Source: Bacillus methanolicus (GTDB lineage: Bacteria > Bacillota > Bacilli > Bacillales > Cytobacillaceae). From it: a DNA stretch of 33,473 bases. The stretch is from assembly GCF_008764295.1 (NCBI RefSeq), contig NZ_VTQX01000037.1, positions 1 through 33,473 on the forward strand, written 5' to 3'. A model generated the notes under the pieces. That model was given only the letters and a program-made list of their open reading frames with translations, searched no databases and had not been told where the DNA came from. The translations under genes were made by a program, and so were the position numbers. This document shows positions 9,332-16,817 of the stretch, piece by piece. Positions within the stretch are counted from its first letter, which is position 1; each line of letters begins with the position of its first letter.

Positions 9332-9530
9332 ATGCCTCTGTAGCTCTAGAAGGGAAGAGCGCCGGAAAACATTGTAGAACCGGGTCGCAAGGCAAGGGTT
9401 TCAGAAGCACCGAAAAGCAAATGAGCTGAGGCAGGTGAAATTCCTAGCCGGTGAAAATCCGTAGGGAAGCGTGTTCTCCCCTAGCCTATGCTTACGAAAG
9501 GAGTACGGGTTCGAATCCCGTCAGAGGCAT
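9332..9530 (+). ncRNA. tRNA-like RNA with a giant extra arm (unclassified)
   Basis: The ends form a tRNA. Acceptor stem: 9334-9340 with 9522-9528, extendable by two pairs. D arm: GCTC/GAGC (9343-9346, 9357-9360) with loop TAGAAGGGAA. T arm: ACGGG-TTCGAAT-CCCGT (9505-9521), joined directly to the acceptor strand. Discriminator A9529; no encoded CCA. In the anticodon position a CCGG/CCGG hairpin (9362-9365, 9380-9383) has a 14-nt loop and no normal anticodon loop. Then 9387-9398 pairs with 9479-9491 (11 pairs, one A-A mismatch, one bulged A) as a huge variable arm. It encloses TTTC/GAAA (9399-9402, 9412-9415), two hairpins with loops TGAAATT and TGAAAAT (9430-9449, 9449-9461), and GGGAA/TTCTC (9464-9478). 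The folding is by eye. The function is unknown. Confidence 0.7.
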
Positions 9531-9589
9531 CTCCTCATTAAAAAAATGATTAACTCAAGCGTGTGACTTTGCTGACTGAAGGATAATGA

Positions 9590-9715
9590 GCATTTATCCC
9601 GAAGATAGTTGTATGTTACGCTTCCCATCGTGCTCCATGCCTGATTCGCTCCCCAAAGCACAATCAATTGCGAATTGCGCAGATCAATACGGTCATTTAT
9701 TCCATTGAAAGACCC
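9590..9715 (-). pseudogene. remnant of a DMSO-reductase-family molybdopterin oxidoreductase
   Basis: On the minus strand a 42-codon stretch reads G S F N G I N D R I D L R N S, then Q L I V L W G A N Q A W S, then a G S V T Y N Y L R end. The pattern of an aspartate-asparagine boundary followed by L-I-V-L-W-G-A-N-x-A is the characteristic nucleotide-binding segment of catalytic subunits of this family (DmsA-like). A TGA stands immediately upstream and similarity stops downstream, so only a shard of a roughly 700-800 residue gene remains. It lies 60 bp past the tRNA-like RNA. Confidence 0.6.
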
Positions 9716-9801
9716 TCATTCTCGAAAATTTTATAATCGTTCAATCTCTTTCCAGTTAGGCATCACATATCACCTATCCTCGGGTTTGTTTTGATCAAAG
9801 G

Positions 9802-9827
9802 AAAAAGCGCACAATTGGGCGCTTTTT
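9802..9827. terminator. bidirectional terminator
   Basis: AAAAAGCGC and GCGCTTTTT pair around ACAATTGG. It serves the secreted-protein gene on the minus strand (stop at 9850) and could also stop plus-strand transcripts from the tRNA-like RNA. Confidence 0.8.
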
Positions 9828-9849
9828 AAATAGTTTAGCGGAAATAGGC

Positions 9850-10659
9850 TTAATTGGTTAAAAAAGTGTACCGACTCAAACCAAACGTAGATTGCACATC
9901 TACCCAAGGAGCAAAAGTCAGCGAATAACCTGCTTTCACCGATTCAAAACCCGGTATACAAGAACGCACAGTCGAATGATCAACTTCCCCTGTGACATTT
10001 CCTAATAGATTGTAATAATTATCTGTAATTGCACTCCCACTATTTCTTTCTACACTTTCAAATCCTTGGGAAAATGCATTATTTTTAGCTTCAAAGGGCT
10101 CTTCATAATCAGCAGTTATTTTTATGTAATCTCCGTAATTTTTTTCAAGAAACTTTTTCTGACAACTTGTAATATTTTTTGTTGCTAATTCAATGATACT
10201 TTTATCTTCAAAAAGAGATATCGCCCCATTAATTCCCATTTCCTTTGTATACTGAATTATCTCATCTTGCAATCCAACCAACTCATCATAGCTTTTATCA
10301 ACATTTTTTACTTTGATTTCAATATCCTTATCTCTTAATTCAAGGATTTTATTGACTGCATTATCAACCTTTTTTCCTAAATTAGTATTTTCGAAATTTT
10401 TTACTCTTTGTATGATTACCTCTGATTGCTCATCATTAAAGTGATAATAACCATCTTTCTTAATTTCTTCTGATGTTAATCCTTCTTGCTCATAAATTTT
10501 TCGGATCTCTCTCAAGATTGCTGCTCGTATTTTACTCTCCTCAAAAAGCTGCTCTTCAAAATTTGGGCCAGCTCTATGACCCATTGCATATCCTTGCTCT
10601 TGTCCTAAAAAAATGAAAAAAGATGCTGTTAACAAAAGAGTACAGATCATTTTTTTCAA
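9850..10659 (-). CDS. secreted protein of unknown family
   Basis: This 269-residue protein has a typical signal peptide (M K K M I C T L L L T A S F F I F L G), with likely cleavage after G Y A near residue 25. It has no lipobox. The mature part is charged and mainly helical (about residues 30-150, including E I R K I Y E Q E G L T S E E I K K D G Y). The C-terminal part (from about residue 195) is Gly/Ser/Tyr-rich, likely beta, and contains the short repeat G F E S V twice. Two cysteines (about 166 and 235) could form a disulfide. The start is TTG at 10659, seven bases after AAGGAGG; the ATG three codons later lies too far away. I do not recognise the family. Confidence 0.75.
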   Translation of the reverse strand: MKKMICTLLLTASFFIFLGQEQGYAMGHRAGPNFEEQLFEESKIRAAILREIRKIYEQEGLTSEEIKKDGYYHFNDEQSEVIIQRVKNFENTNLGKKVDNAVNKILELRDKDIEIKVKNVDKSYDELVGLQDEIIQYTKEMGINGAISLFEDKSIIELATKNITSCQKKFLEKNYGDYIKITADYEEPFEAKNNAFSQGFESVERNSGSAITDNYYNLLGNVTGEVDHSTVRSCIPGFESVKAGYSLTFAPWVDVQSTFGLSRYTFLTN

Positions 10660-10716
10660 CTTACTTCCTCCTTGTTATAAATATAAAGAGAATGTTCTAG
10701 TAATTTCATAATAACA

Positions 10717-10750
10717 CACAGAACGTAAGCTAATCCTTACTTGTTCTGTC
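10717..10750. repeat. imperfect inverted repeat upstream of the secreted-protein gene
   Basis: CAGAACGTAAG and CTTACTTGTTCTG pair around CTAATC. It is followed by CTTTTTAAA, so it could act as a weak terminator on the plus strand. Confidence 0.45.
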
Positions 10751-10788
10751 TTTTTAAAGGTTGTATTAAACATATTATTGAAAAAGGG

Positions 10789-10842
10789 ATTTTAGGCTCA
10801 TTCCGTGTGAAACCAAGGTTTCATACGGAATGAGCCTAAAAT
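10789..10842. repeat. 54-bp near-perfect palindrome
   Basis: Two 26-nt arms are separated by only AA (10815-10816). The left arm begins ATTTTAGGCTCATTCCG and the right arm ends CGGAATGAGCCTAAAAT. The single difference (GTG against ATG) still allows a G-T wobble in RNA. No T tract follows on either strand beyond the terminal bases of the arms. Confidence 0.85.
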
Positions 10843-10998
10843 CAACACCGATATACAACAAAACCTAAAAAAATGATTTCTCGTTTGAATGATCCAAATG
10901 AGAATGTTCAAATCTTACTTTTCTATTGATCAGTGATATCCTCTCCTCTCACTCATCATTTCGATTTTTACTTCTTTAAATATTACAAGTCAAAACAA

Positions 10999-11030
10999 AA
11001 ACCCTCAATAATGCTATCAAGGATTTTACT
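10999..11030 (-). terminator. probable minus-strand terminator
   Basis: On the minus strand AAAATCCTTGATAG... pairs imperfectly with ...TATTGAGGGTTTTTG, ending in a T tract. It follows both the glnA-like remnant and the membrane-protein gene. Confidence 0.45.
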
Positions 11031-11031
11031 A

Positions 11032-11075
11032 ATTAATACTTTTGCGATATTGCTCTCTTTTCTCATGGATGAACA
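11032..11075 (-). pseudogene. remnant of a second glnA 3' end
   Basis: The plus-strand text ATTAATACTTTTGCGATATT, followed by GCTCTCTTTTCTCATGGATG, is a diverged copy of the glnA 3' end at 12100-12141 (ATTAATACATTTGCATATAT, then TGCTCTCTTTCCCATGGATG). On the minus strand it recalls the conserved glutamine synthetase ending V H P W E R E Q Y, with the Trp codon now TGA and one extra A. A hairpin terminator follows at once, as it does in glnA. It is a relic of a duplicated or replaced glnA. Confidence 0.65.
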
Positions 11076-11165
11076 ACTGTAACACTAGAAAATGAAGAAA
11101 AGTAGTCTTATAAAGTAATGCAACACTAGTGGTTAATTATAAGAAAAATTAAAGAAGCATTTAGT

Positions 11166-11687
11166 TTAATTTACAGAATAACTGTTATTATAATTTTTCG
11201 TGTTTCTTGAAGAGGTAAAGGAAATATAAAGCACGATAATAATACCGAATAATAGAGTGATATGAAAAAGGAAATGAAGCGTATTTGGAACAATTCCATT
11301 CATTACTGGAAGGAAAGAATGGGTATCTCCAAACATTTGATTATATCTTTCGACTTTTTGTTCTGCACCATACCCAAATAAGTAAGGAATCCACCAGGAT
11401 ATTAGCACTCCAACAAAAATACATAACTGGTGGATTATTAGCCAAAGTTTAACCCAGATTGGATACCTTTTTCCCATGAATTTAACTAACAAGCCCATTA
11501 ATATTAAAATTTGCCCTACATTAATCAATGTAACAGTGATTAATTCATTATATGAATTTGCTTCTCTAATGGCTTGAACGTCATTAAATGAACCTAAAGG
11601 AACCCAATCTTGTACGATCATAAAAAAAAACATAAAACTAAATCCAGCCAACAATAGTTTTTCTGAAATACGTATTTCTTTTTTCAC
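11166..11687 (-). CDS. multi-pass membrane protein of unknown family
   Basis: This 173-residue protein has about four transmembrane helices: residues 10-28, 50-68, 78-102 and 133-155. The N-terminus is basic (M K K E I R I S E K). The loops carry an aromatic, Pro-containing stretch (I S W W I P Y L F G Y G A E) and H S F L P V M N G I V P N T L H F L F H in the third loop and fourth helix. The GTG start at 11687 follows AAAGGAGGGAATCT. No cofactor motif or transporter signature is visible, and I do not recognise the family. It lies alone between glnA and the secreted-protein gene, in a region absent from the conserved backbone. Confidence 0.65.
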   Translation of the reverse strand: MKKEIRISEKLLLAGFSFMFFFMIVQDWVPLGSFNDVQAIREANSYNELITVTLINVGQILILMGLLVKFMGKRYPIWVKLWLIIHQLCIFVGVLISWWIPYLFGYGAEQKVERYNQMFGDTHSFLPVMNGIVPNTLHFLFHITLLFGIIIVLYISFTSSRNTKNYNNSYSVN

Positions 11688-11699
11688 AGATTCCCTCCT

Positions 11700-12059
11700 T
11701 TAAAATAACATACATTACAATTACAACAACTACAATTTAGCACATACAGATAACTCTTTCTATATCCCTAAGGTCTAATTTAATGTACGGCTTAGGTCTT
11801 AAAATTTATATGTATTTTAATTTAATGCTACAACGCCAACTCTGTTCCTATACTTCAATTCTTCTCCTTTTGAAAGAAACACCACCATTTGTATTATAGG
11901 TTCAACTTGAAATGAAAATATAACTGGTTAACCATTTTTAATCTCCACTTTCATAATATTAATAAATTCTAATTTATCGGCACTACGGAAGAGTTTTTTA
12001 ATACCACGCTGTAAGCTTTTTGGAACCCAAGGCCAAGCCCATGGTTTCTTTTTCACAAA
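11700..12059. other. gene-free stretch downstream of glnA
   Basis: About 360 AT-rich bases. On the minus strand a 42-codon frame opens at a GTG (V K K K P W A W P W V P K ...) just after the glnA terminator, but has no ribosome binding site. I see no other gene, repeat or RNA. Confidence 0.4.
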
Positions 12060-12093
12060 CAAAAAGCCCCTGACGCTCAGAGCGCCAAAGGCT
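12060..12093 (-). terminator. glnA: glnA terminator
   Basis: On the minus strand AGCCTTTGGCGC and GCGTCAGGGGCT pair around TCTGA, followed by TTTTTG. Confidence 0.85.
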
Positions 12094-12100
12094 ATAAACA

Positions 12101-13435
12101 TTAATACATTTGCATATATTGCTCTCTTTCCCATGGATGGACTTGTGTACGGAACATATCCCACTCGATCTCTTTTGCTTCTAAGAAATGTTCTAAAATA
12201 TGTTCTCCAAGAGCAGCAGTCATGATTTCATCTGCTCTAAGCTGATCTAATGCTTGCGCTAAAGTAGCAGGTAAATCTACAATTCCTTCCTCAATGCGCT
12301 CTTCTCTTGACATCACGTAAATGTTACGATCAACAGGAGCTGGAGGAGTTAATTTATTCTTGATGCCGTCTAGACCAGCGCTTAAAAGAACAGCCATTGC
12401 TAAATATGGGTTAGCTGATGGATCAACGCTTCGCACCTCAACACGAGTGCTTAGACCGCGAGAAGCAGGGATCCGAATTAATGGTGAACGGTTTCTAGCA
12501 GACCATGCTACATAACATGGAGCTTCATATCCAGGTACTAAACGCTTGTAAGAGTTAATTGTTGGGTTTGTTACTGCTGTAAACGCTGGTGCGTGTTTGA
12601 TGATACCTGCAATGAATTGACGTGCGGTATCACTGAGCTCTAAGTTTCCAGTTGTATCAAAAAATGCATTTTTACCGTTAGTAAACAATGATACGTTGCA
12701 ATGCATTCCAGAGCCGTTAACACCGAATAATGGTTTTGGCATGAATGTGGCATGTAAACCATGCTTACGAGCAATCGTTTTTACTACTAGTTTAAAAGTT
12801 TGGATTTGGTCACATGCAGTGATTGCATCTGCATATTTGAAATCAATTTCATGCTGACCAGGTGCCACCTCATGGTGAGAAGCTTCGATTTCAAAGCCCA
12901 TTTCCTCTAATTCTAGTACGATATCACGGCGACAGTTTTCCCCTAAATCAGTTGGAGCTAGGTCGAAGTAACCACCGGCATCATTTAACTCAAGAGTCGG
13001 GTCTCCTTTTTCGTCTAACTTGAATAAAAAGAACTCTGGCTCTGGTCCCAGATTGAAGTCAGTGAAGCCTAACTCTTCCATTTCTTTCAAGATACGTCGT
13101 AAGTTATTACGTGGATCTCCTAAAAATGGAGTGCCGTCTGGATTGTAAATATCACAAATTAAGCGTGCAACTTTTCCTTTTTCAGCAGTCCAAGGGAAAA
13201 TGACCCATGTATCTAAATCAGGATATAAATACATGTCAGATTCTTCGATTCGAACAAATCCTTCAATAGAGGATCCGTCGAACATCATTTTATTGTCCAA
13301 GGCTTTTTCGAGCTGACTGATAGGAATCTCCACATTTTTGATTGTTCCTAAAATGTCAGTGAACTGCAGGCGGATAAACTTTACGTTTTCCTCACTCGCC
13401 ATTCTTTTGATATCATCTTTAGTAAACTTCGCCAT
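12101..13435 (-). CDS. glnA: glutamine synthetase, type I
   Basis: This 444-residue enzyme joins ammonia to glutamate with ATP. The length and sequence ([18 protein letters not shown]) fit the feedback-inhibited GSI-alpha type of Bacillus, which lacks the adenylylation Tyr loop of enterobacteria. Visible features are [10 protein letters not shown] near residue 50, the metal-binding [34 protein letters not shown], and [25 protein letters not shown] and [10 protein letters not shown] also stand out. In B. subtilis inhibited GlnA also binds GlnR and TnrA and so controls its own operon. It lies 66 bp after glnR and shares its promoter. Confidence 0.97.
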   Translation of the reverse strand: MAKFTKDDIKRMASEENVKFIRLQFTDILGTIKNVEIPISQLEKALDNKMMFDGSSIEGFVRIEESDMYLYPDLDTWVIFPWTAEKGKVARLICDIYNPDGTPFLGDPRNNLRRILKEMEELGFTDFNLGPEPEFFLFKLDEKGDPTLELNDAGGYFDLAPTDLGENCRRDIVLELEEMGFEIEASHHEVAPGQHEIDFKYADAITACDQIQTFKLVVKTIARKHGLHATFMPKPLFGVNGSGMHCNVSLFTNGKNAFFDTTGNLELSDTARQFIAGIIKHAPAFTAVTNPTINSYKRLVPGYEAPCYVAWSARNRSPLIRIPASRGLSTRVEVRSVDPSANPYLAMAVLLSAGLDGIKNKLTPPAPVDRNIYVMSREERIEEGIVDLPATLAQALDQLRADEIMTAALGEHILEHFLEAKEIEWDMFRTQVHPWEREQYMQMY

Positions 13436-13501
13436 TCTACTTCCTCCCTATTTTTACTTCTTGTTGGCCTCTCCCAACTAGTGACATGCTAGGAAAAGCT
13501 T

Positions 13502-13912
13502 TTATGACTTAAAAAAGCGAGACATATCTCCTTGACGAAGGGAAGAACGATTGAAACGACCAGCTTGCATCATTTCAGCCCTTAAAATCCTCCTCAATTC
13601 ATCATCAGATAATTCACGTCTTACTTTTTTAGCTTCTTTCTCCATCTCCTCAGTTACTACTTCTTTCTCCTTCACAGCAAAAAGTTGTTTAATTCCAGCA
13701 AGATTAACTCCTTGGTCAATAAGATCCTTAATCTCAAGCAAAAGGTCAATATCATTAAGAGAAAACATTCTCCTATTTCCCTCTGTTCGCGCCGGAGAAA
13801 TCAATTGGTGTTCCTCATAGTAGCGGATTTGCCGAGCAGTTAAATCAGTTAATTGCATCACAATTCCTATTGGAAATAGTGGCATCGTACGACGAATTTC
13901 ACTTCCGCTCAT
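13502..13912 (-). CDS. glnR: GlnR, MerR-family nitrogen repressor
   Basis: This 136-residue repressor has an N-terminal MerR-type winged helix-turn-helix with the signature [27 protein letters not shown] dimerisation helix follows, then a C-terminal tail ending [10 protein letters not shown]. In B. subtilis the tail blocks dimerisation until feedback-inhibited glutamine synthetase relieves it. The start at 13912 ([12 protein letters not shown]) matches the usual N-terminus and follows GGTGGAG; an in-frame ATG nine codons upstream is less likely. Two operator sites lie in its promoter, so the glnR-glnA operon is autorepressed in nitrogen excess. Confidence 0.95.
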   Translation of the reverse strand: MSGSEIRRTMPLFPIGIVMQLTDLTARQIRYYEEHQLISPARTEGNRRMFSLNDIDLLLEIKDLIDQGVNLAGIKQLFAVKEKEVVTEEMEKEAKKVRRELSDDELRRILRAEMMQAGRFNRSSLRQGDMSRFFKS

Positions 13913-13945
13913 GCGATTTTCTCTCCACCTTTCTATCATGCTTTT

Positions 13946-13995
13946 ATTATATTTAATGTTAGGTTTTCTGTCAACAGATGTTAGGTTATATTACA
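13946..13995 (-). promoter_or_regulatory. glnR: glnRA promoter with two GlnR/TnrA operators
   Basis: On the minus strand a consensus promoter has TTGACA (13974-13969), a 17-bp spacer and TATAAT (13951-13946). Site 1, 13979-13995 (TGTTAGGTTATATTACA on the plus strand), fits TGTNA-N7-TNACA exactly. Site 2, 13957-13973, reads TGACAGAAAACCTAACA on the minus strand, with one deviation; it overlaps the -35 and spacer. The arrangement resembles the GlnRA1/GlnRA2 pair of B. subtilis. Confidence 0.88.
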
Positions 13996-14044
13996 TGATT
14001 TTTTTAAATATTATTTTTCTTTGATCTTTTGAGCTATTTACCTA

Positions 14045-15322
14045 TTATTTTTCATCAATACTCAGGAGCTTCTTTTCTAATAAATGATTTAGTGCGATGC
14101 AAATCGCTATTTTGACATGTGAATATGTTAATCCCCCTTGAACGTATGCCACATATGGTGGACGGGTCGGTCCATCAGCGGTAAGTTCTATACTCGCTCC
14201 TTGGATAAACGTGCCTGCTGCCATAATGACATCATCTTCATAGCCAGGCATATAACTCGGATATGGCGTTACATGAGAATTAATAGGAGAAGAAAATTGA
14301 ATCGCTTGGCAAAAAGCAATCATCTTCTCTCGTTCATCAAACTGGACAGACTGGATTAAATCCGTCCGCACGGCATCCCACTTTGGATTTGTATTCATTC
14401 CCAGCTTTTCAAGCGTGGCTGCGGTAAGGATCGCTCCTTTTAAAGCTTGCCCAACGATATGCGGCGCCATAAAAAAGCCCTGATACATTTCTTGTAGACT
14501 ATAAAGGGATGCCCCTGCTTCTCTCCCAATCCCAGGCGACGTAAGTCTATAAGCGCAAGCCTCGACCCATTCTTTTTTGCCGACAATATAACCGCCGGTT
14601 TTAACAAGGCCACCGCCGGGATTCTTGATCAATGAACCAGCCATTAAATCTGCCCCGACATGACATGGTTCAAGCTCTTCCACGAATTCTCCGTAACAAT
14701 TATCGACAAAAACGACGACTTTCGGATGAATCTTTTTTACAAAATCAATCATTTCCTTTATTTGCTCAACTGTAAAAGAAGGACGATTCGCATAGCCTTT
14801 AGAGCGCTGAATACCAATCATTTTCGTATTAGGCTTCATCGCTTGTTTAACTGCCGGGTAGTCAATATCCCCTTCTACTGTTAAAGGAACACTGTTATAA
14901 GAAATCCCATATTCCTTTAACGAACCAACTCCACTTCCCCTAATACCAACAATTTCTTCGAGTGTGTCATAAGGCTTTCCTGTTATGTAAAGAAGTTCAT
15001 CACCAGGTCTAAGTACTCCAAAGAGGGAAATGGAAATGGCATGAGTTCCTGAAATGATTTGAGGTCTAACTAACCCAGCCTCACCACCAAATACCTCTGC
15101 GTAAATATCCTCTAATGTATCTCGACCAATGTCATCATAACCATAACCGGTTGATGGAATAAAATGCGAGTCACTTACACGATGATGCTGAAAACTTGAA
15201 AGCACTCGAAATTGATTGCGATCGATTCGTTCGTCAATCTCTTGATGCAAATCCTGCACTTGTTCCTCTACTTCTATCATGATTTTTTCTAACTGCTTGC
15301 CATATGTTAATTGCTGATACAT
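14045..15322 (-). CDS. ynbB: YnbB, PLP-dependent 'aluminium resistance'/methionine gamma-lyase family protein
   Basis: This 425-residue protein belongs to the PLP-dependent family long annotated as aluminium resistance protein and related to methionine gamma-lyase (Pfam 06838). Visible features are T G Y G Y D D I G R D T L E near residue 60, the glycine-rich P Q I I S G T H A I S, and the probable PLP-binding lysine in A G S L I K N P G G G L. The C-terminal half holds H I V G Q A L K G A I L and E L T A D G P T R P P Y. AAGGAGAACAGC precedes the ATG. It is cytosolic; its physiological reaction is unsettled. It lies 32 bp after hflX, the same order as ynbA-ynbB-glnR-glnA in B. subtilis. Confidence 0.92.
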   Translation of the reverse strand: MYQQLTYGKQLEKIMIEVEEQVQDLHQEIDERIDRNQFRVLSSFQHHRVSDSHFIPSTGYGYDDIGRDTLEDIYAEVFGGEAGLVRPQIISGTHAISISLFGVLRPGDELLYITGKPYDTLEEIVGIRGSGVGSLKEYGISYNSVPLTVEGDIDYPAVKQAMKPNTKMIGIQRSKGYANRPSFTVEQIKEMIDFVKKIHPKVVVFVDNCYGEFVEELEPCHVGADLMAGSLIKNPGGGLVKTGGYIVGKKEWVEACAYRLTSPGIGREAGASLYSLQEMYQGFFMAPHIVGQALKGAILTAATLEKLGMNTNPKWDAVRTDLIQSVQFDEREKMIAFCQAIQFSSPINSHVTPYPSYMPGYEDDVIMAAGTFIQGASIELTADGPTRPPYVAYVQGGLTYSHVKIAICIALNHLLEKKLLSIDEK

Positions 15323-15353
15323 GCTGTTCTCCTTCTATATATCAAATATCATT

Positions 15354-16616
15354 TCACTTAATCGAATAGTGATAAAGTTGGCCAAGTATTTGATGATCTG
15401 TCAAACAATAGCCTTTGCATACGTATAATTGTTTTTCCTCATGAAAACGAAGCTCTCTTAGTATGGTATCATTCTTAAGTTGCGCTAACAGCTTTCCTTC
15501 TGTTGATGGAACCTCTACATGGTAAAATTCCATTGCTTGCAATACAATCTGTTCAATTTGTTTTTTTAATCGCATGCGATCTTGTTCATCAAACGCACTA
15601 ATTAGGATTGTTTCGGTCTTTGCCGTCGGAACAAAATCACCGTGCTGCTGATCCTTTTTATTGTAAACCGTTAGCTGCGGAATTTGCTGAACTTCTAAAT
15701 CCACCAATAGTTTATGGACCGTTTGCTCATGCTGATAATAATCTTCACTGGACATATCGACGAGATGAAGAATTAAGTCAGCCTCCTTCACCTCCTCAAG
15801 CGTTGAACGGAAGGCAGCAATAAGCGTTGTAGGCAAATCTTGGATAAAGCCAACCGTATCTGTTAAAAGAGTGCCAAACCCACTTGGTAAAATCATTTTT
15901 CGAGTCATTGGATCAAGCGTTGCAAATAATTGATTTTCTTCAAATGAATCAGCTTCTGTCAAGCGGTTAAATAAGGTCGACTTCCCTGCGTTCGTATAGC
16001 CAACCAGTGCAATTTGGAACGCTTTGTTTTTCTTTCGTCTTTCACGGTAACGATCACGATGCTGGACAATAACACTGAGCTGGGTCTTGATATCATCAAT
16101 TCTACGGCGGATATGGCGGCGATCGCTTTCAAGCTTCGTTTCCCCAGGTCCCCTTGTCCCAATTCCAGCTCCCAATCTTGAGAGGTGAAGCCCTTGACCA
16201 CCGAGTCTTGGTAAGAGATATTGAAGCTGTGCTAATTCCACCTGTAGCTTCCCTTCCTTTGAACGGGCTCTCGTCGCGAAGATGTCCAAAATTAATTGTG
16301 TTCGATCAATAATCCTCCCTTCTAACTCTGCAGAAAGGTTTCGCACTTGACTTGGAGACAGTTCATCATTAAAAATAATCAGCTCAGCCTCCAGCTCTGC
16401 TTCCAATGCCTTTAATTCTGTCACCTTTCCCTTACCGATGTAAGTAGACGGATGAATCCGTTCTCTTTTTTGAATTAATTTTGCGACTACCTTTCCTTTT
16501 GCAGTTTCTGTTAATGACTCAAGTTCTTCCATTGAATATTGATAGCGAAGATCATCCTCTGTTGTTTGACAACCTACAATGATCACTTTTTCAATACTCG
16601 CTTCTTGTTTTGACAA
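15354..16616 (-). CDS. hflX: HflX, ribosome-associated GTPase
   Basis: This 420-residue GTPase is the YnbA/HflX type. The N-terminal HflX domain (about residues 1-190) contains [10 protein letters not shown] and the glycine-rich linker [15 protein letters not shown]. The G domain follows with P-loop G Y T N A G K S T (206-214), G3 region [10 protein letters not shown] and G4 N K K D. HflX binds the 50S subunit and helps split or rescue stalled ribosomes, notably under heat stress; that role is known from the family. The start is TTG (16616), preceded by AGGAGG at good spacing. It is first of two genes with ynbB. Confidence 0.94.
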   Translation of the reverse strand: MSKQEASIEKVIIVGCQTTEDDLRYQYSMEELESLTETAKGKVVAKLIQKRERIHPSTYIGKGKVTELKALEAELEAELIIFNDELSPSQVRNLSAELEGRIIDRTQLILDIFATRARSKEGKLQVELAQLQYLLPRLGGQGLHLSRLGAGIGTRGPGETKLESDRRHIRRRIDDIKTQLSVIVQHRDRYRERRKKNKAFQIALVGYTNAGKSTLFNRLTEADSFEENQLFATLDPMTRKMILPSGFGTLLTDTVGFIQDLPTTLIAAFRSTLEEVKEADLILHLVDMSSEDYYQHEQTVHKLLVDLEVQQIPQLTVYNKKDQQHGDFVPTAKTETILISAFDEQDRMRLKKQIEQIVLQAMEFYHVEVPSTEGKLLAQLKNDTILRELRFHEEKQLYVCKGYCLTDHQILGQLYHYSIK

Positions 16617-16817
16617 ATCATTTCCTCCTGTCCTTAAAGCATCTATATGAATTAGATATTAGGTGAGCTAATGCACTTCGAATTCATCATATCAAAAAAG
16701 AAGAGTGAACACGAATTTTGCAAAAAATAAATGTCTTTCATTGCAAACATGCTCCGTGATAAAATCAAGTTGTTTGTTTAAAGTGGGCGAATTTATCATT
16801 TAGAGGAGAATACAAGA

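Noticed and set aside
9433..9466. Cobalamin-riboswitch-like text (GGTGAAAATCC)
   Set aside because: The resemblance is limited to one hairpin; the B12-box and the rest of the aptamer are missing and no gene follows on that strand.
9332..9530. tmRNA or ordinary interrupted tRNA
   Set aside because: Too short for tmRNA, with no alanine-type tag ending and no CCA. There is no 3' anticodon-stem half matching 9362-9366 in the normal place, and the insert is too small for, and lacks the conserved core of, a group I intron.
11928..12164. 78-residue minus-strand frame overlapping the glnA 3' end
   Set aside because: It runs through the glnA terminator, has no ribosome binding site, and its first third is glnA sequence read in another frame.
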